Positions 25,066 through 34,760 of a stretch of DNA of 64,000 nucleotides are shown piece by piece. Origin of the DNA: Ochotona curzoniae. Its lineage: Eukaryota; Chordata; Mammalia; Lagomorpha; Ochotonidae. The notes under the pieces are model-generated. The model was not told the DNA's origin, did no database searches, and worked only from the letters and a program-made list of their open reading frames with translations. The stretch spans positions 69,110,501 through 69,174,500 of the forward strand of contig NW_024466599.1 in assembly GCF_017591425.1 (NCBI RefSeq), in the 5' to 3' direction. Within the stretch, counting starts at the first letter, position 1; every line of letters starts with the position of its first letter. The position numbers were made by a program, and so were the translations under genes.

Positions 25066-25386
25066 TTTTTTTTTAAATTGGAAAGTCAGATATACAGAGA
25101 GAACGAGAAAGATATACAGAGAGAATAGAAAGATCCACTGATTCACTCACCAACTGGCCACAATGGCCAGAGCTGAGTCAATCCGAAGCCAGGATCCAGG
25201 GGCTTCTTCTGGGTCTCCCATGCATGTGCAAGGTTCCAAGGCTTTGGGTCATCCTCGACTTCCTTTCCAGGCCTCATGCTGGGAGCTGGATGGGATGTGG
25301 AGTTACTGGGACATGAACCAGCACCCATATGGGATCCTGGCACATGCAATGTGAGGACTTTAGGCAGTAGGCTATTTCACTGGGCC
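25066..25386 (-). mobile_element. CSINE, antisense
   Basis: AAATTGGAAAGTCAGATATACAGAG start and GGCTATTTCACTGGGCCC end. Contains a short internal duplication of AGATATACAGAGAGAA. Confidence 0.85.
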
Positions 25387-26609
25387 CTTGAGTAACTTTT
25401 TAAAAGAAGAGTACATACTCCTGCACTCACACTGAAGTCCCACAAAAATGGATACTACAGATCCTTTCAACCAGTCTCAAAGTCCTAATCTGGCTGATTT
25501 CCTTTTTCCTGTCTGTTTCCCATCTCCCATAGAAGAGTTAACTGTGTGTGGCACAACTGTGCATACACCAGCTCAGTGAATCCTCATGGCCACATGGACA
25601 GTGGGGGCTACTGTTGCTCTAGCTGGGTACTAGTCCAGGTCTCGCAAGTAGGAAAAGAAAGAGCTGAGCTTGGGCAAAGCATTGTGACTGAATCTGCGCT
25701 CTACCTCCATGTTGGACCCCTTTTCCTTGTTCTCCCCAGAACAGGCAGCTGCAGGACAGGATAGCACCTCCCTGCAAAGTGTGCTCTCAGGACCCTGGCC
25801 CACTGATGCTGGCTCCAGTGGCTGGAAGAAGGCCTCCTGGACAATGTGGTGTTCTCTCACTCAGTTTTATTAAAGCAAGTTTATTTTTCATGGACTATTA
25901 GCTCAAACCCTCCCCAAGAGCTGGCATTCTGTATTCTGAACTCTAGGAAATCCGCTTTCAGTGGGAAGTGATGTAGAACTGAGCTGCGCTGGAGTTCTGA
26001 AAGAGACATCACTGAATAGTGTAGCGAGAGGAGCTGTACCTTCCTGTAGGAGCTTCCAGCTCCAGCATCCTGGGTTGGCAGCACCAGAGCAGGGCTGGTG
26101 GCTCAGCTAGCTGGGGGCGGCAAGGGGAGGGAGGAACAAGGCACAGCTCCTGTCTGCCTCTCTCAGCTCATCTGGATAACAGGGCCATCAGGGTACCTGA
26201 TCTCTCAAGTGTGTCTCAGCCTCTTTCACTCTGACAATCCGGCTGAAGGATGTCTGCAGAAGGAGGGCACAGGTGTGTTTTCCTGAGGAAGAAAACTGGT
26301 GGGTGTCTAGAAGCTCCTTCACACACATGCAGTGAGGACCAATTTGTTGCCTGGCCTTTATCTGGCAGTGCTGAGAGCTGAGCTCCCCTGTAGCATTGGA
26401 CAGAGCTGCCACAGATCCTTGTGACTCCTACAGTGATGCTGAGGGAATGAGCCGTGCTGGTCCAGTCTCTCCAAGTAAGTGACAGAGACAGGGCTCAGCT
26501 GCGATGGTGCTGGGTTTGAGCTCCCCCTGCAGCACCCCTCAGAGTCCTGGGGATTGACCTTTGGCCTTGACATGAAGTACTGTTACTAAATCGCTGCTGT
26601 TTTAAACAG

Positions 26610-26660
26610 GCGCTTGAATAAAATTGTATGGAGAGCGTTATCTGAAGAAGAAAAAGAGAG
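26610..26660 (+). CDS. VWA3B: VWA3B internal coding exon 3 of window (short, 51 nt)
   Basis: This 51-nt exon encodes RLNKIVWRALSEEEKER with split codons at both ends. It follows TTTTAAACAG (AG at 26608-26609) and precedes donor GTAAGC at 26661. Its first G completes the lysine codon from exon 2, and its last two bases (AG) are completed by the G at 37480 to give arginine. Because 51 is divisible by three, skipping this exon would keep the frame. The peptide RLNKIVWRAL followed by an acidic-basic run is characteristic of VWA3B as I know the family. The exon would be missed by ORF length alone; support comes from the splice sites and phase agreement on both sides. Confidence 0.82.
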
Positions 26661-26916
26661 GTAAGCCATTCTCTTCCCTCCCTCTGTACCGCGTTTCAAT
26701 TTTGGAGAATCCCTTTTAACGTAAAACCTATCATTTGAAAGTGTATAATTCAGTTGCAATTACAATATTCACAATGCTGTGCCAACCGATGTCTATCTCC
26801 AGTTTCAAAACTTTTTCATCACCCTGGAAAAACACCTTGAACCTAGAAAGCAATCGCCTCCCATTTCACCTCCTCGAGCTCCTGGTAACCACAAGTGTGT
26901 CGTTTTTCTTTTTCAC

Positions 26917-27190
26917 AATTTATTATGTGAGAGGCAGAGTGGTAGGGAATGAAATCCATGATCCATTGGTGCATCACTCCCCAAATGGCTACAACAGCCA
27001 GACCGGGCCATGCAGAAGAAGCCAGGAATTCCATATGGGTCTCTGTGTGGGTGGCAGAGACTCCAATATTTGAGCCTATTAGGGGACTGAATCCGTAGCA
27101 GATTCACTGAGATTCTAACTGGCACTCTGACATGGGCGGCAAGGTGTCACAAATGGCAGCTTCACATGTAGCACCTCAGTGCCTGCCCTC
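26917..27190 (-). mobile_element. Old CSINE, antisense, inside L1
   Basis: ACAATTTATTATGTGAGAGGCAG, ATCACTCCCCAAATGGC and GCACCTCAGTGCCTGCCC; diverged. Confidence 0.6.
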
Positions 27191-27329
27191 ACTAGTCTGT
27201 CTGATGTCTATAAATTGATGTCTTCTGAATGTATTATTTAAAAAGCACCATTTAATGTATGACTTCTTGTGTCTGGCTTTTACTTAGTACAAAAGGTTAA
27301 TGTTTCTAAAATTCATCCAAGTTGTACCA

Positions 27330-27432
27330 TGTGTATGTGTGTGTGTGTGTATTGTATGTGTATATATATATATGCAATTTATATTTTATATATATTTATA
27401 TATTTTTATATTATATATATATATATAAAATC
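27330..27432. repeat. TG/TA simple repeat
   Basis: TGTGTGTGTGTGTGTATTG followed by long ATATATAT runs; low complexity within the L1 relic. Confidence 0.9.
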
Positions 27433-27523
27433 ATTTGTTTATCAGTTCTCCCACTGATGGGACATTTGGACTGTTTCCATTTTCTGCTGATTATAAACTC
27501 CATTGATCCATGTGTTTTCTTTT

Positions 27524-27803
27524 GAAAGATTAATTTATTTGAAAGGCAGAAAGAGAGGGAGAGACAGAAAACAGAACAATCTTCCATCTGCTGGTTCACT
27601 CCTGAATGACACAACAGCCAGTGCTGGATCAGGCCAAAGCCAAGAGCCTGGGACCCTGTCTGGGTCTCCCATGTGGATGGCAGGGAGCTGTTCTCCCAGG
27701 CACATTAGCAGGGAGTTGATGGCAAGTGGAGCAGCTGGGACTCGAAACAGATGCTGTGTTGTAGATTCCAGCTTGACCCTCTGCAACACAAAACCATCCC
27801 TAG
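27524..27803 (-). mobile_element. Old CSINE, antisense, inside L1
   Basis: GAAAGATTAATTTATTTGAAAGGC, TGGTTCACTCCTGAATGAC and CACATTAGCAGGGAGTTGATGG; 5' head decayed. Confidence 0.65.
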
Positions 27804-27880
27804 GCCACGTGTTTTCATTTCTCTTGTGTACACCTAGGAGTAGATTTGCTAGTCACACTTTAATTTTGTGCTTAACTTTT

Positions 27881-28215
27881 TTTTAAAAAAAAGATTTATT
27901 TATTTATTGGAAAGTCAGATATACAGAGAGGAGGAGAGACAGAGAGGAAGATCTTCCGTTTGGTGATTTCACTCCCCAAGTGAGCGCAATGGCCGATGCT
28001 ATGCCGATCTGAAGCCAGGAACATCCAGGAACTTCTTCTGGGTATCCCACACAGGTGCAGGTTCCCAAGGCTCTGGGCCGTCCTCTACTGCTTTCCCAGG
28101 CCACAAGCAGGGAGCTGGATGGGAAGTGGAGCTGCCAGGATTAAAACCGGCGCCCATATGGGTTCCTGGTAGTTCAAGGCAAGGACTTAAGCCACTAGGC
28201 CACACCGCCGGGCCC
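27881..28215 (-). mobile_element. CSINE, antisense, with 16-bp TSD inside L1
   Basis: TTTGTGCTTAACTTTT occurs exactly at 27865-27880 and 28216-28231. The body runs from AAGATTTATTTATTTATTGG to CCACACCGCCGGGCCC. Confidence 0.95.
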
Positions 28216-29670
28216 TTTGTGCTTAACTTTTTGAGAAACATTCAAATTGTTTTGCACAGCAGCTGCGCATTTTACATTCTTACCAGCAATTTGTGAGGTT
28301 TCTTGTTTCTCTGTATCTTCATCAACACTTGTTCATTTTTTAACCCATTAAGTCCTAAGTTTTCAGTTCTGTGAATATCACAACAAAATTAACACAGGTG
28401 TGTTAAAATACATTGGAAACCGTAATCTAGAGGTTGTGTATCTTTTGTTCTCATTAAGAAAATCCAGGTTGTCCTATAAACAGGATACTATGAATATTAT
28501 CTTTCACATGCATATATAAGCTGTCCTGTAAATGGGACATTAGGCAAATAAAATATCATTTCATACATTGCATGGTGTGTAAAGAAGCAACTTTTATAAC
28601 TTGCTTAATCATTTTTAGTGGAAAAGAATAACTCAAAGGATTACATTAAATTTTCACCAGATGTTCCTAACTTCGCATGATATGTCTTCTTTTGACACAA
28701 CTGTTGCCCTTGCTGTGACTTCTCATGTCAAATCTGATATCATCTTGACTAGTCATGGGTCCTGGAGTATTACACTTTCTTCTTCCTGATTGTTTCTTAT
28801 TACTTCATTTTTAGGTATGCTAAGCAAATGTCTCCTTTAGTATCCAACAATGTTGTTAGATCTTTGTTGTCTTTCCTCAAATTTGTAATTAATACATTCA
28901 TTTATAATACACATCTCGGTTATTCAAGTGAGCAAAGGCCAACTGCATTTTCCACCCCCAGTGGAAGTGGAGTATTTGGAAACTAACCAGTTGTGTTTAT
29001 CTGCATCACCACTTAAAAGGTTGTGGGTGCCCAGAACCTTGTTTTGAGGCACATTGGCTATAGTCTATACTTTTTCCATTGTTGAACTTCACCACGTGGT
29101 TCCACTGTATGGTAGTCTGATTCTCTAGCCATTTTACAGTGAGAGTTTTATTGCTCATGTTGAATCTGTAATCATATGACCTCTTGCTTGTTTCTTCACC
29201 TGCCTGTGTCATGTGTCAGTTTCAGAGGACACTTGTTTAATCTGTTTTCCCTTGTAGTGCCTTTAGTTTGCAATCCCAGTGCTTCACGGCTGTTCCAAAA
29301 AAGTCTTAACCAGTGAAAAGACTGTAAGAAAAGTATAATTGTGGATTCTTTTGTAGAACAACCTTAGTCTCAAGCACACAAGACAAAGATTTCCAACAAA
29401 TAGCCACAAATAGCAACACATGAGAGTTTGTTGGGCAGCAGAGCTGTGTACCACACATTACTATATAGTTCCAGTGTGCTATTTATGGAACAGCTGTTTT
29501 GGAATAATGACCATCACAAATACAATGCATTCTTCAAAATGAAATGACAACCTACATAATGCATTTCTTTTGCATTAAGTAGTTATCAGTAGATATCAGT
29601 TATATATGTTATCATTTATTCAATTGGATATTTAGTAAGAATGATTTTGTAGTAAAGTTCAGGCAATTTT

Positions 29671-29999
29671 TTAAAAGATTGATTTTTATTGGAAAGTCTG
29701 ATATACAAAGAGGAGGAGAGACAGAGAGGAAGATTTTCCATCTGTTGATTCACTCCCCAAGTGAGCAGCTGCATCGGCCAGAGCTAAGCCAATCTGAAGC
29801 CAGGAGAGAGGAACTTCCTCCAGGTCTCCCACGCGGGTGCAGGGTCCCAAGGCTTTGGGCCATCCTCGACTGCTTTCCCAGGCCACAAGCAGGGAGCTGG
29901 ATGGGAAGCGGGACTGCCGGGACTAGAATGAGGGCCCATATGGGATCCTGGCACATGCAAGGCGAAGACTTCAGCCATTAGACTACCATGCTGGGCCCG
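29671..29999 (-). mobile_element. CSINE, antisense, with 15-bp TSD
   Basis: AGTTCAGGCAATTTT (29656-29670) and AGTTTAGGCAATTTT (30000-30014) flank it. TACCATGCTGGGCCC end. Confidence 0.93.
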
Positions 30000-30031
30000 A
30001 GTTTAGGCAATTTTCAGAGAACTTAGAAACA

Positions 30032-30215
30032 TTTTTTTAAAATATTTATTTATTTCTATTGGAAAGTCAGATTTACAGAGAGAAGGAGAAATGAAGAGGA
30101 AAATCTTCCATACACTGGTTTACTCCCCAAGTGGCTACAATGGCAGAAACTGAGCCGATCCAAAGCCAGGATCCTGGAGCCTCCTCTGGGTCTTCCAGAT
30201 GGGTGTCAGTTCTAA
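30032..30215 (-). mobile_element. Truncated CSINE, antisense
   Basis: AAATATTTATTTATTTCTATTGG and GTCAGATTTACAGAG start, reaching only TCTTCCAGATGGGTGTCAG, so it lacks the SINE 5' half. Confidence 0.75.
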
Positions 30216-30279
30216 GAATGAGGGGATCTGTGGAGTTTTTCTTTATTAAAAACATGTCATCTACAGACACAGGCTGTAT

Positions 30280-30432
30280 ATTTTAAATAAATAAATAAAT
30301 CTTTTTTTTTTGTAAGTATGACTTAAATCTGGCAACAGTTAAGTATTCCAGCTTAACCAGTAGATGAGAGTCTGCTCTCCTCTCTCTGTATTGCCTTTCA
30401 CATAGACAGTTTAATTAAAAACATTTTAAAAG
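30280..30432 (+). mobile_element. CSINE tail fragments, sense
   Basis: AAATAAATAAATAAATC at 30284-30300 and AACCAGTAGATGAGAGTCTGC plus CTGTATTGCCTTTCACATAG at 30355-30410 look like 3' SINE remnants. Confidence 0.4.
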
Positions 30433-30719
30433 AATAGCTAAACTTTGAGAGATTACATTTAGTAAAGGGACTGTGAAATTTACATGTAGACTCACAAATC
30501 AGTGTATAGCTTTGTAGATGTCTATTGAAACTAACCCCACAGTTATTTCAACTTATGAAAGAGTTGAACATACATAATTGAAGCTTTCTCCTTTTCTTGA
30601 CTCTCTGGAAACTGCTTACGTTTCCATTTAAAAAAAAAAAGTTACTCTGAATAGGCAACCATTCATTTAGCAGCAGAACTATTTTCTGCCATAAGTAGGT
30701 TAAGAACATAGCCCAGGCC

Positions 30720-31320
30720 TAGTAGAGGAAATGCACTGCCCTGCAACCTCACACCTTGGTAGCATGAGAGCCAGGGCTGGGGGCGAGCCAGGCTGGTCAA
30801 GAGACAGCAGCTGTCAGTATATGTGTGCACCTGATCTGGAGGGCAGGTCAGGCTAAACTAAACTTCAGCACCCTTGAGTGTGCACAAGAGCCGGATAGGA
30901 TGCGGGATGGACTGGACTAGGCCACAGCGCATACTAACACATGCAAAAACCAGGGCTGGGGCCCGGCACAGTGGCGCAAGTGGTTCAGCATAGCATCGAC
31001 CGTTGCGGCTCACTTGGGGAGTGAATCATCGGACGGAAGATCTTCCTCTCTGTCTCTCCTCTCTGTATATCCGCCTTTCCAATAAAAAATAATAAAAAAT
31101 AAATCTTTAAAAAAAAAAAACCAGGGCTGAGGGCAGACTTGGTGGGGATTATTGAGGATCAGCATGACTAGGACATGGTACCCACTGGTATACATGAAGA
31201 CCAGGCATGAAGACATGGGCTGGGCTGGGCTAGGTCACAGCACCTATCAGTTTTTGTGAAAGATGGGGTAGGGCTGACAAGGCAGCTGCATCCACTGGTA
31301 TGTGCACTGGCTGGTACAGG
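30720..31320 (+). repeat. VNTR-like degenerate units of copy B
   Basis: Units contain ...GTGTGCACNAGAGCCNGG...CTGGGCTAGGCCACAGCRC. Recurrences near 30762, 30823, 30878, 30939, 31190, 31250 and 31300 give a spacing of 50-62 bp (excluding the interval holding the SINE). This is the same motif as the array in copy A, in the opposite orientation. Confidence 0.6.
30959..31115 (+). mobile_element. Internally deleted CSINE with 14-bp TSD
   Basis: AAAAACCAGGGCTG flanks it (30945-30958 and 31116-31129). The head GGGCCCGGCACAGTGGCGCAAG runs directly into CAGCATAGCATCGACCGTTG. The central part with the B box is missing, and the tail is complete with AATAAAAAATAAATC. Confidence 0.92.
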
Positions 31321-32074
31321 TGATCAACCAAACTTGACCCTGAACATTTCTGTGTGAGCACACACACACGAATCAAATCTGAGGTCATCCCAGGTAAGGT
31401 TTCTCAGGGGACTCCCCAAACCCTGGCCACAGGGAAAAATCACAATATATGTGGTCCAGTCTTGGAATGCATCAATGGCGGACTGAGTCTGTTCAGTTGC
31501 TGATGCTTATGTAGTAGACAGCATGCCCAGATGCACACGAGGGACAAGACAGCCAGCTCATTTAGGCCAGCAGAGGATGTCGAGTGCAATATCAGAGGAT
31601 GAAAAGTAAAGTAGGTTGGACCTCTCTTTTACCAAGCTTTCAGTATGTTCCTGGGTCTGTAGTTGCACTAAGGTGGACTCGGTCAGCCAATACACCTTGG
31701 AATGATCTTCTCAAGTCTGGTGCAATGAAGCCAACGGTGTCTCAGAACTATGAAAAACATTCAAGTATGAAAAACATTCAATGCCCTTGAAATACTGTTC
31801 CTCACATCGGGGTCTCTAAGGACATCAGATGACTGTCCCCATCGCCAGATGCTAATGTAGTTTGACAGGATGGAGTGGCCCCTCCTCTTCCCCTCCAGCA
31901 GACACAAGAGAAACAAATTTTGAAACATTTGTCCCACTCACCTTCCTCTGTACCTCGACCTTCCTCACCTTAACTGAAGACCCATGTGCTTGTGCATCCG
32001 TCTCAACAATAAAAATAATAATCAAAGTAAAATTTAAACATTTATAAAAGAACATAGCCTGAGTCTTTTTTTAA

Positions 32075-32412
32075 ATTTTTTTTAAAGATTTATTTTTATT
32101 ATTTTTTTATTGGAAAGGCAGATATACAGAGAGGAGAGACAGAGAGGAAGATCTTCCATCCAATGATTCACTCCCCAAGTGAGCGCAATGGCCGATACTA
32201 TGCCAATCCGAAGCCAGGAGCCTCTTCCGGGTCTCCCACGCAGGTGCAGGGTCCCAAAGCTTTGGGCCATCCTCGACTGCTCTCCCGGGCCACAGGCAGG
32301 GAGCTGGAAGGGAAGCGGGGCTGCCGGGACCAGAACCAGTGCCCATATGGGATCCTGGGCGTGCAAGGCGAGGACCTTAACCACTGCGCCACTGCGCCAC
32401 CGCGCCGGGCCC
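32075..32412 (-). mobile_element. Young CSINE, antisense
   Basis: TTAAAGATTTATTTTTATTA start, near-consensus core and GCCACTGCGCCACCGCGCCGGGCCC end with a small GCCACT duplication. It sits directly downstream of copy B. Confidence 0.9.
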
Positions 32413-33507
32413 AGCCCAAGAGTCTTAATTTAGAGTTTTCAAGGTTTTCCTTTTTAACTGTAGTTGAAAAAAACTATGATGTAACACAAAATTTACCATC
32501 TAAACCATTCTTAACTGTGCAGCTCACTGGCATTGACTGACTGCACATTCCAACAGATGTCTGGAATTTATTCATCTTGCGAAACTATAACTATACCCTA
32601 ATAGCAAATGTCCATTTCCCTGGCAACTGTCATTCTATTTCCTGTTTCCATAAATTTGGCTGTTTTAGATTCTTCATGTAAGTGGTATCACATAGTACTT
32701 TTTGTGACTGGCTTATTTAACTTAGCATAATGTCCTTAAGATTCATTCATGTTGCGGCTTGTAACAGTTTGTCCTTTTTTTAAAAAAAAAAAAAGTAAAA
32801 TAATATTCTATTGTGTGTGTATCATGTCCTTGACAAGCAGATAATTTTACTTTTTCCTTCCTAATTTGTAATTTTCTTGTCCAATTTCTCTGAGGATTTC
32901 AGTGCCTTATTGAAAAAATGGGGCAAGAGTGAGTATTTTTTTTGCCATGTTCCTAATCTTACTGGAAATGCTATCAGTCTTCCATCATTGAGCTCATTGT
33001 TCATTGTGGACTTCATTATGCTGACACCATTTCTGTTTCTAATTTGCTGAATGGTTTTTTATTTATTTATTAGTCATAAAAGGAATTGTATTTTGCTAGG
33101 TGTCTTTTTTTTTATACACTGAGATAATTTTGTGATTTTTTTCTTTTATGTCAATGTGATGTTTTCCTCTGATTGATATTCACATGTTGAACAATCCTTG
33201 GATTTCAGGATTAAATCTTGTTTGTAACCATGTATGTTCATGTCAGTATACTGCTGAGTTCAGTTTGTGAGGATTTTTGCACCACCAAGGATATTGGTCC
33301 GTAGTTTTTTTGTTTTTGTTTGTTTTGTTTTGTTTTGCTTGCCATCTCTTGGTTTGACTTCTGTATCAGTGTCAAACTGTGCTGAACTGACAGGTGAGTT
33401 TCAAAACAATCCTTCTTCAATTTTTTGGAAGTGGTATGAGGCTTAGTTTTAACAATGTTTGACAGTAAAGCCTTGTGTGTTGTAATTTTCTTGGCTGGGA
33501 ATTTTTT

Positions 33508-33836
33508 TTTAAAAGATTTATTTTTTTATTATTTTTTTATTGGAAAGGCGGATATACAGAGAGGAGAGACAGAGAGGAAGATCTTCCATCCAATGATTCA
33601 CTCCCCAAGTGAGCGCAACGGGCCAATACCATGCCGATCCGAAGCCAGGAGCCTCTTCCAGGTCTCCCACGCGGGTGCAGGGTCCCAAAGCCTTGGGCCA
33701 TCCTCTACTGCTTTCCCAGGCCACAGGCAGGGAGCTGGAAGGGAAGCGGGGCTGCCGGGATTAGAACCGGCGCCCATATGGGATCCTGGGCGTGCAAGGC
33801 GAGGACCTTTAACCACTTGCGCCACCGCGCCGGGCC
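33508..33836 (-). mobile_element. Young CSINE, antisense, with 18-bp TSD inside L1
   Basis: CTTGGCTGGGAATTTTTT occurs at 33490-33507 and 33837-33854. The core is near consensus (GGCGGATATACAGAGAGGAG). Confidence 0.96.
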
Positions 33837-33891
33837 CTTGGCTGGGAATTTTTTGATGGATTTAATATCCTTATTAGTTGTTAGGATCTGA

Positions 33892-34760
33892 AGCAGGGAT
33901 CTGTTCCCCAAACAGATGCTTAAGCATCAAAGTCTTCTCATAGGTAAAGGGTTAACAGATACATGAAAATGGATTAATGGCAGACTTGATCTAATTATGG
34001 TGTCCAGGGAGGTAGGTAGTTTCAGTGAAAGAAGTATAGGTCTTTGGGGATTAGCAGTTGGAAGCCAAAACTTGTGAGATGCTTTGATATGTTAGCAGTA
34101 TTGCCAGAGACGAGGAGTCATAGGCAAGGCCTTAACTCTAGTGGGAGGGTCAGCCAAGGAGAGAAAACAGGAGCAGAGAGAGAGAGAGGGCATGGAGGGG
34201 TGAAGAGGAAGAGGAAAAAAAAAAAAAACAAAAAAACAGAAGAGCTGAGAATGCAGACACACAGAGAGAAAGCAGAAGAAATGGAAGGCAGCTTTATAGT
34301 ACAGAAGTGAGTATTAGGAGTGGAGTGCAGGACACAGCAGTGGCTGAAGCGGCTAAAGAGGACGCCAGGGAAAAGTCCTGCAGGGATGAGTAGGGCCCTA
34401 GAGTACAGTGTCATGAAGTACAGCAGATTGGAGGAGAACGCAGTTTAAACCTAAAAGGCCGTAAGCTTTCTTAGGCAGGTGGACCTTAAGGGGAACCAAG
34501 ACCCAGGGGATTTAAGGTGGCACCAGGTAAGCAGGTGTTTAAGGTGATGCTAGGTCTAAGATGGTCTACTGTTCCAGTCACTCCTTACAAAACAGAACAT
34601 GAATCCTGTGTGTTTCACTTTTGTTGTTGTCCATGTGTCCTCCTCCTGCTCATACTCTGCCAGTGCTAGCCTCCATCAGACACCAGACCTACAGGGTCAC
34701 CTTATCTTGGACTGTGAACGTCCAAATTCTAACCCCAAATAAATGTTTCTCCTTCCTAAG
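33892..34760. mobile_element. Unclassified ~870-bp insertion within L1
   Basis: L1 ORF2 sequence stops at ...GTTAGGATCTGA and resumes at TCTGATCAGATTTTTTT, with TCTGA at 33887-33891 and 34761-34765. The insert ends ACCCCAAATAAATGTTTCTCC, reminiscent of a MaLR-type LTR 3' region. However, it shows no TG...CA termini, so the class is uncertain. Confidence 0.45.

Larger units (their letters stand above)
21691..26609 (+). other. VWA3B intron, 4.9 kb
   Basis: GTAAGT to AG intron. Contents are a MER2/Tigger fragment split by an L1 3' end (22170-22490), two MIR relics, an old sense CSINE and a younger antisense CSINE. 22500-23640 and 25390-26600 look unique; no coding potential was found there. Confidence 0.75.
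26710..28345 (-). mobile_element. Antisense L1M 3' end, split by three SINEs
   Basis: Pieces 26710-26916, 27191-27520, 27804-27880 and 28216-28345 are collinear. They read in order ATAATTCAGTTGCAATTACAATATTCACAA, CTTGTGTCTGGCTTTTACTTAG, GATGGGACATTTGGACTGTTTCC, CACCTAGGAGTAGATTTGC and TTTACATTCTTACCAGCAATTTG. This is the usual order of the antisense L1 ORF2 end and 3' UTR. Non-coding relic. Confidence 0.75.
30714..32047 (+). mobile_element. Composite retroposon copy B with 12-bp TSD
   Basis: AAGAACATAGCC occurs at 30702-30713 and 32048-32059. The sequence between starts with degenerate GC-rich repeats (AGAGCCAGGGCTGGGGGCG type) to about 31320. It continues with a segment homologous to the reverse complement of copy A and ends A-rich (CAATAAAAATAATAATC and TTTAAACATTTATAAA). 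The duplicated site reads TT|AAGAA, an L1 endonuclease-like target. So this is a non-LTR retroposition product, probably 5'-truncated because it lacks the CTTT tract of copy A. A CSINE (30959-31115) is inserted in its repeat part. No intact coding frame is present. Confidence 0.75.

Noticed and set aside
30959..31115. Possible tRNA gene because of the A-box-like head
   Set aside because: The B box and cloverleaf are missing; it is a deleted tRNA-derived SINE.
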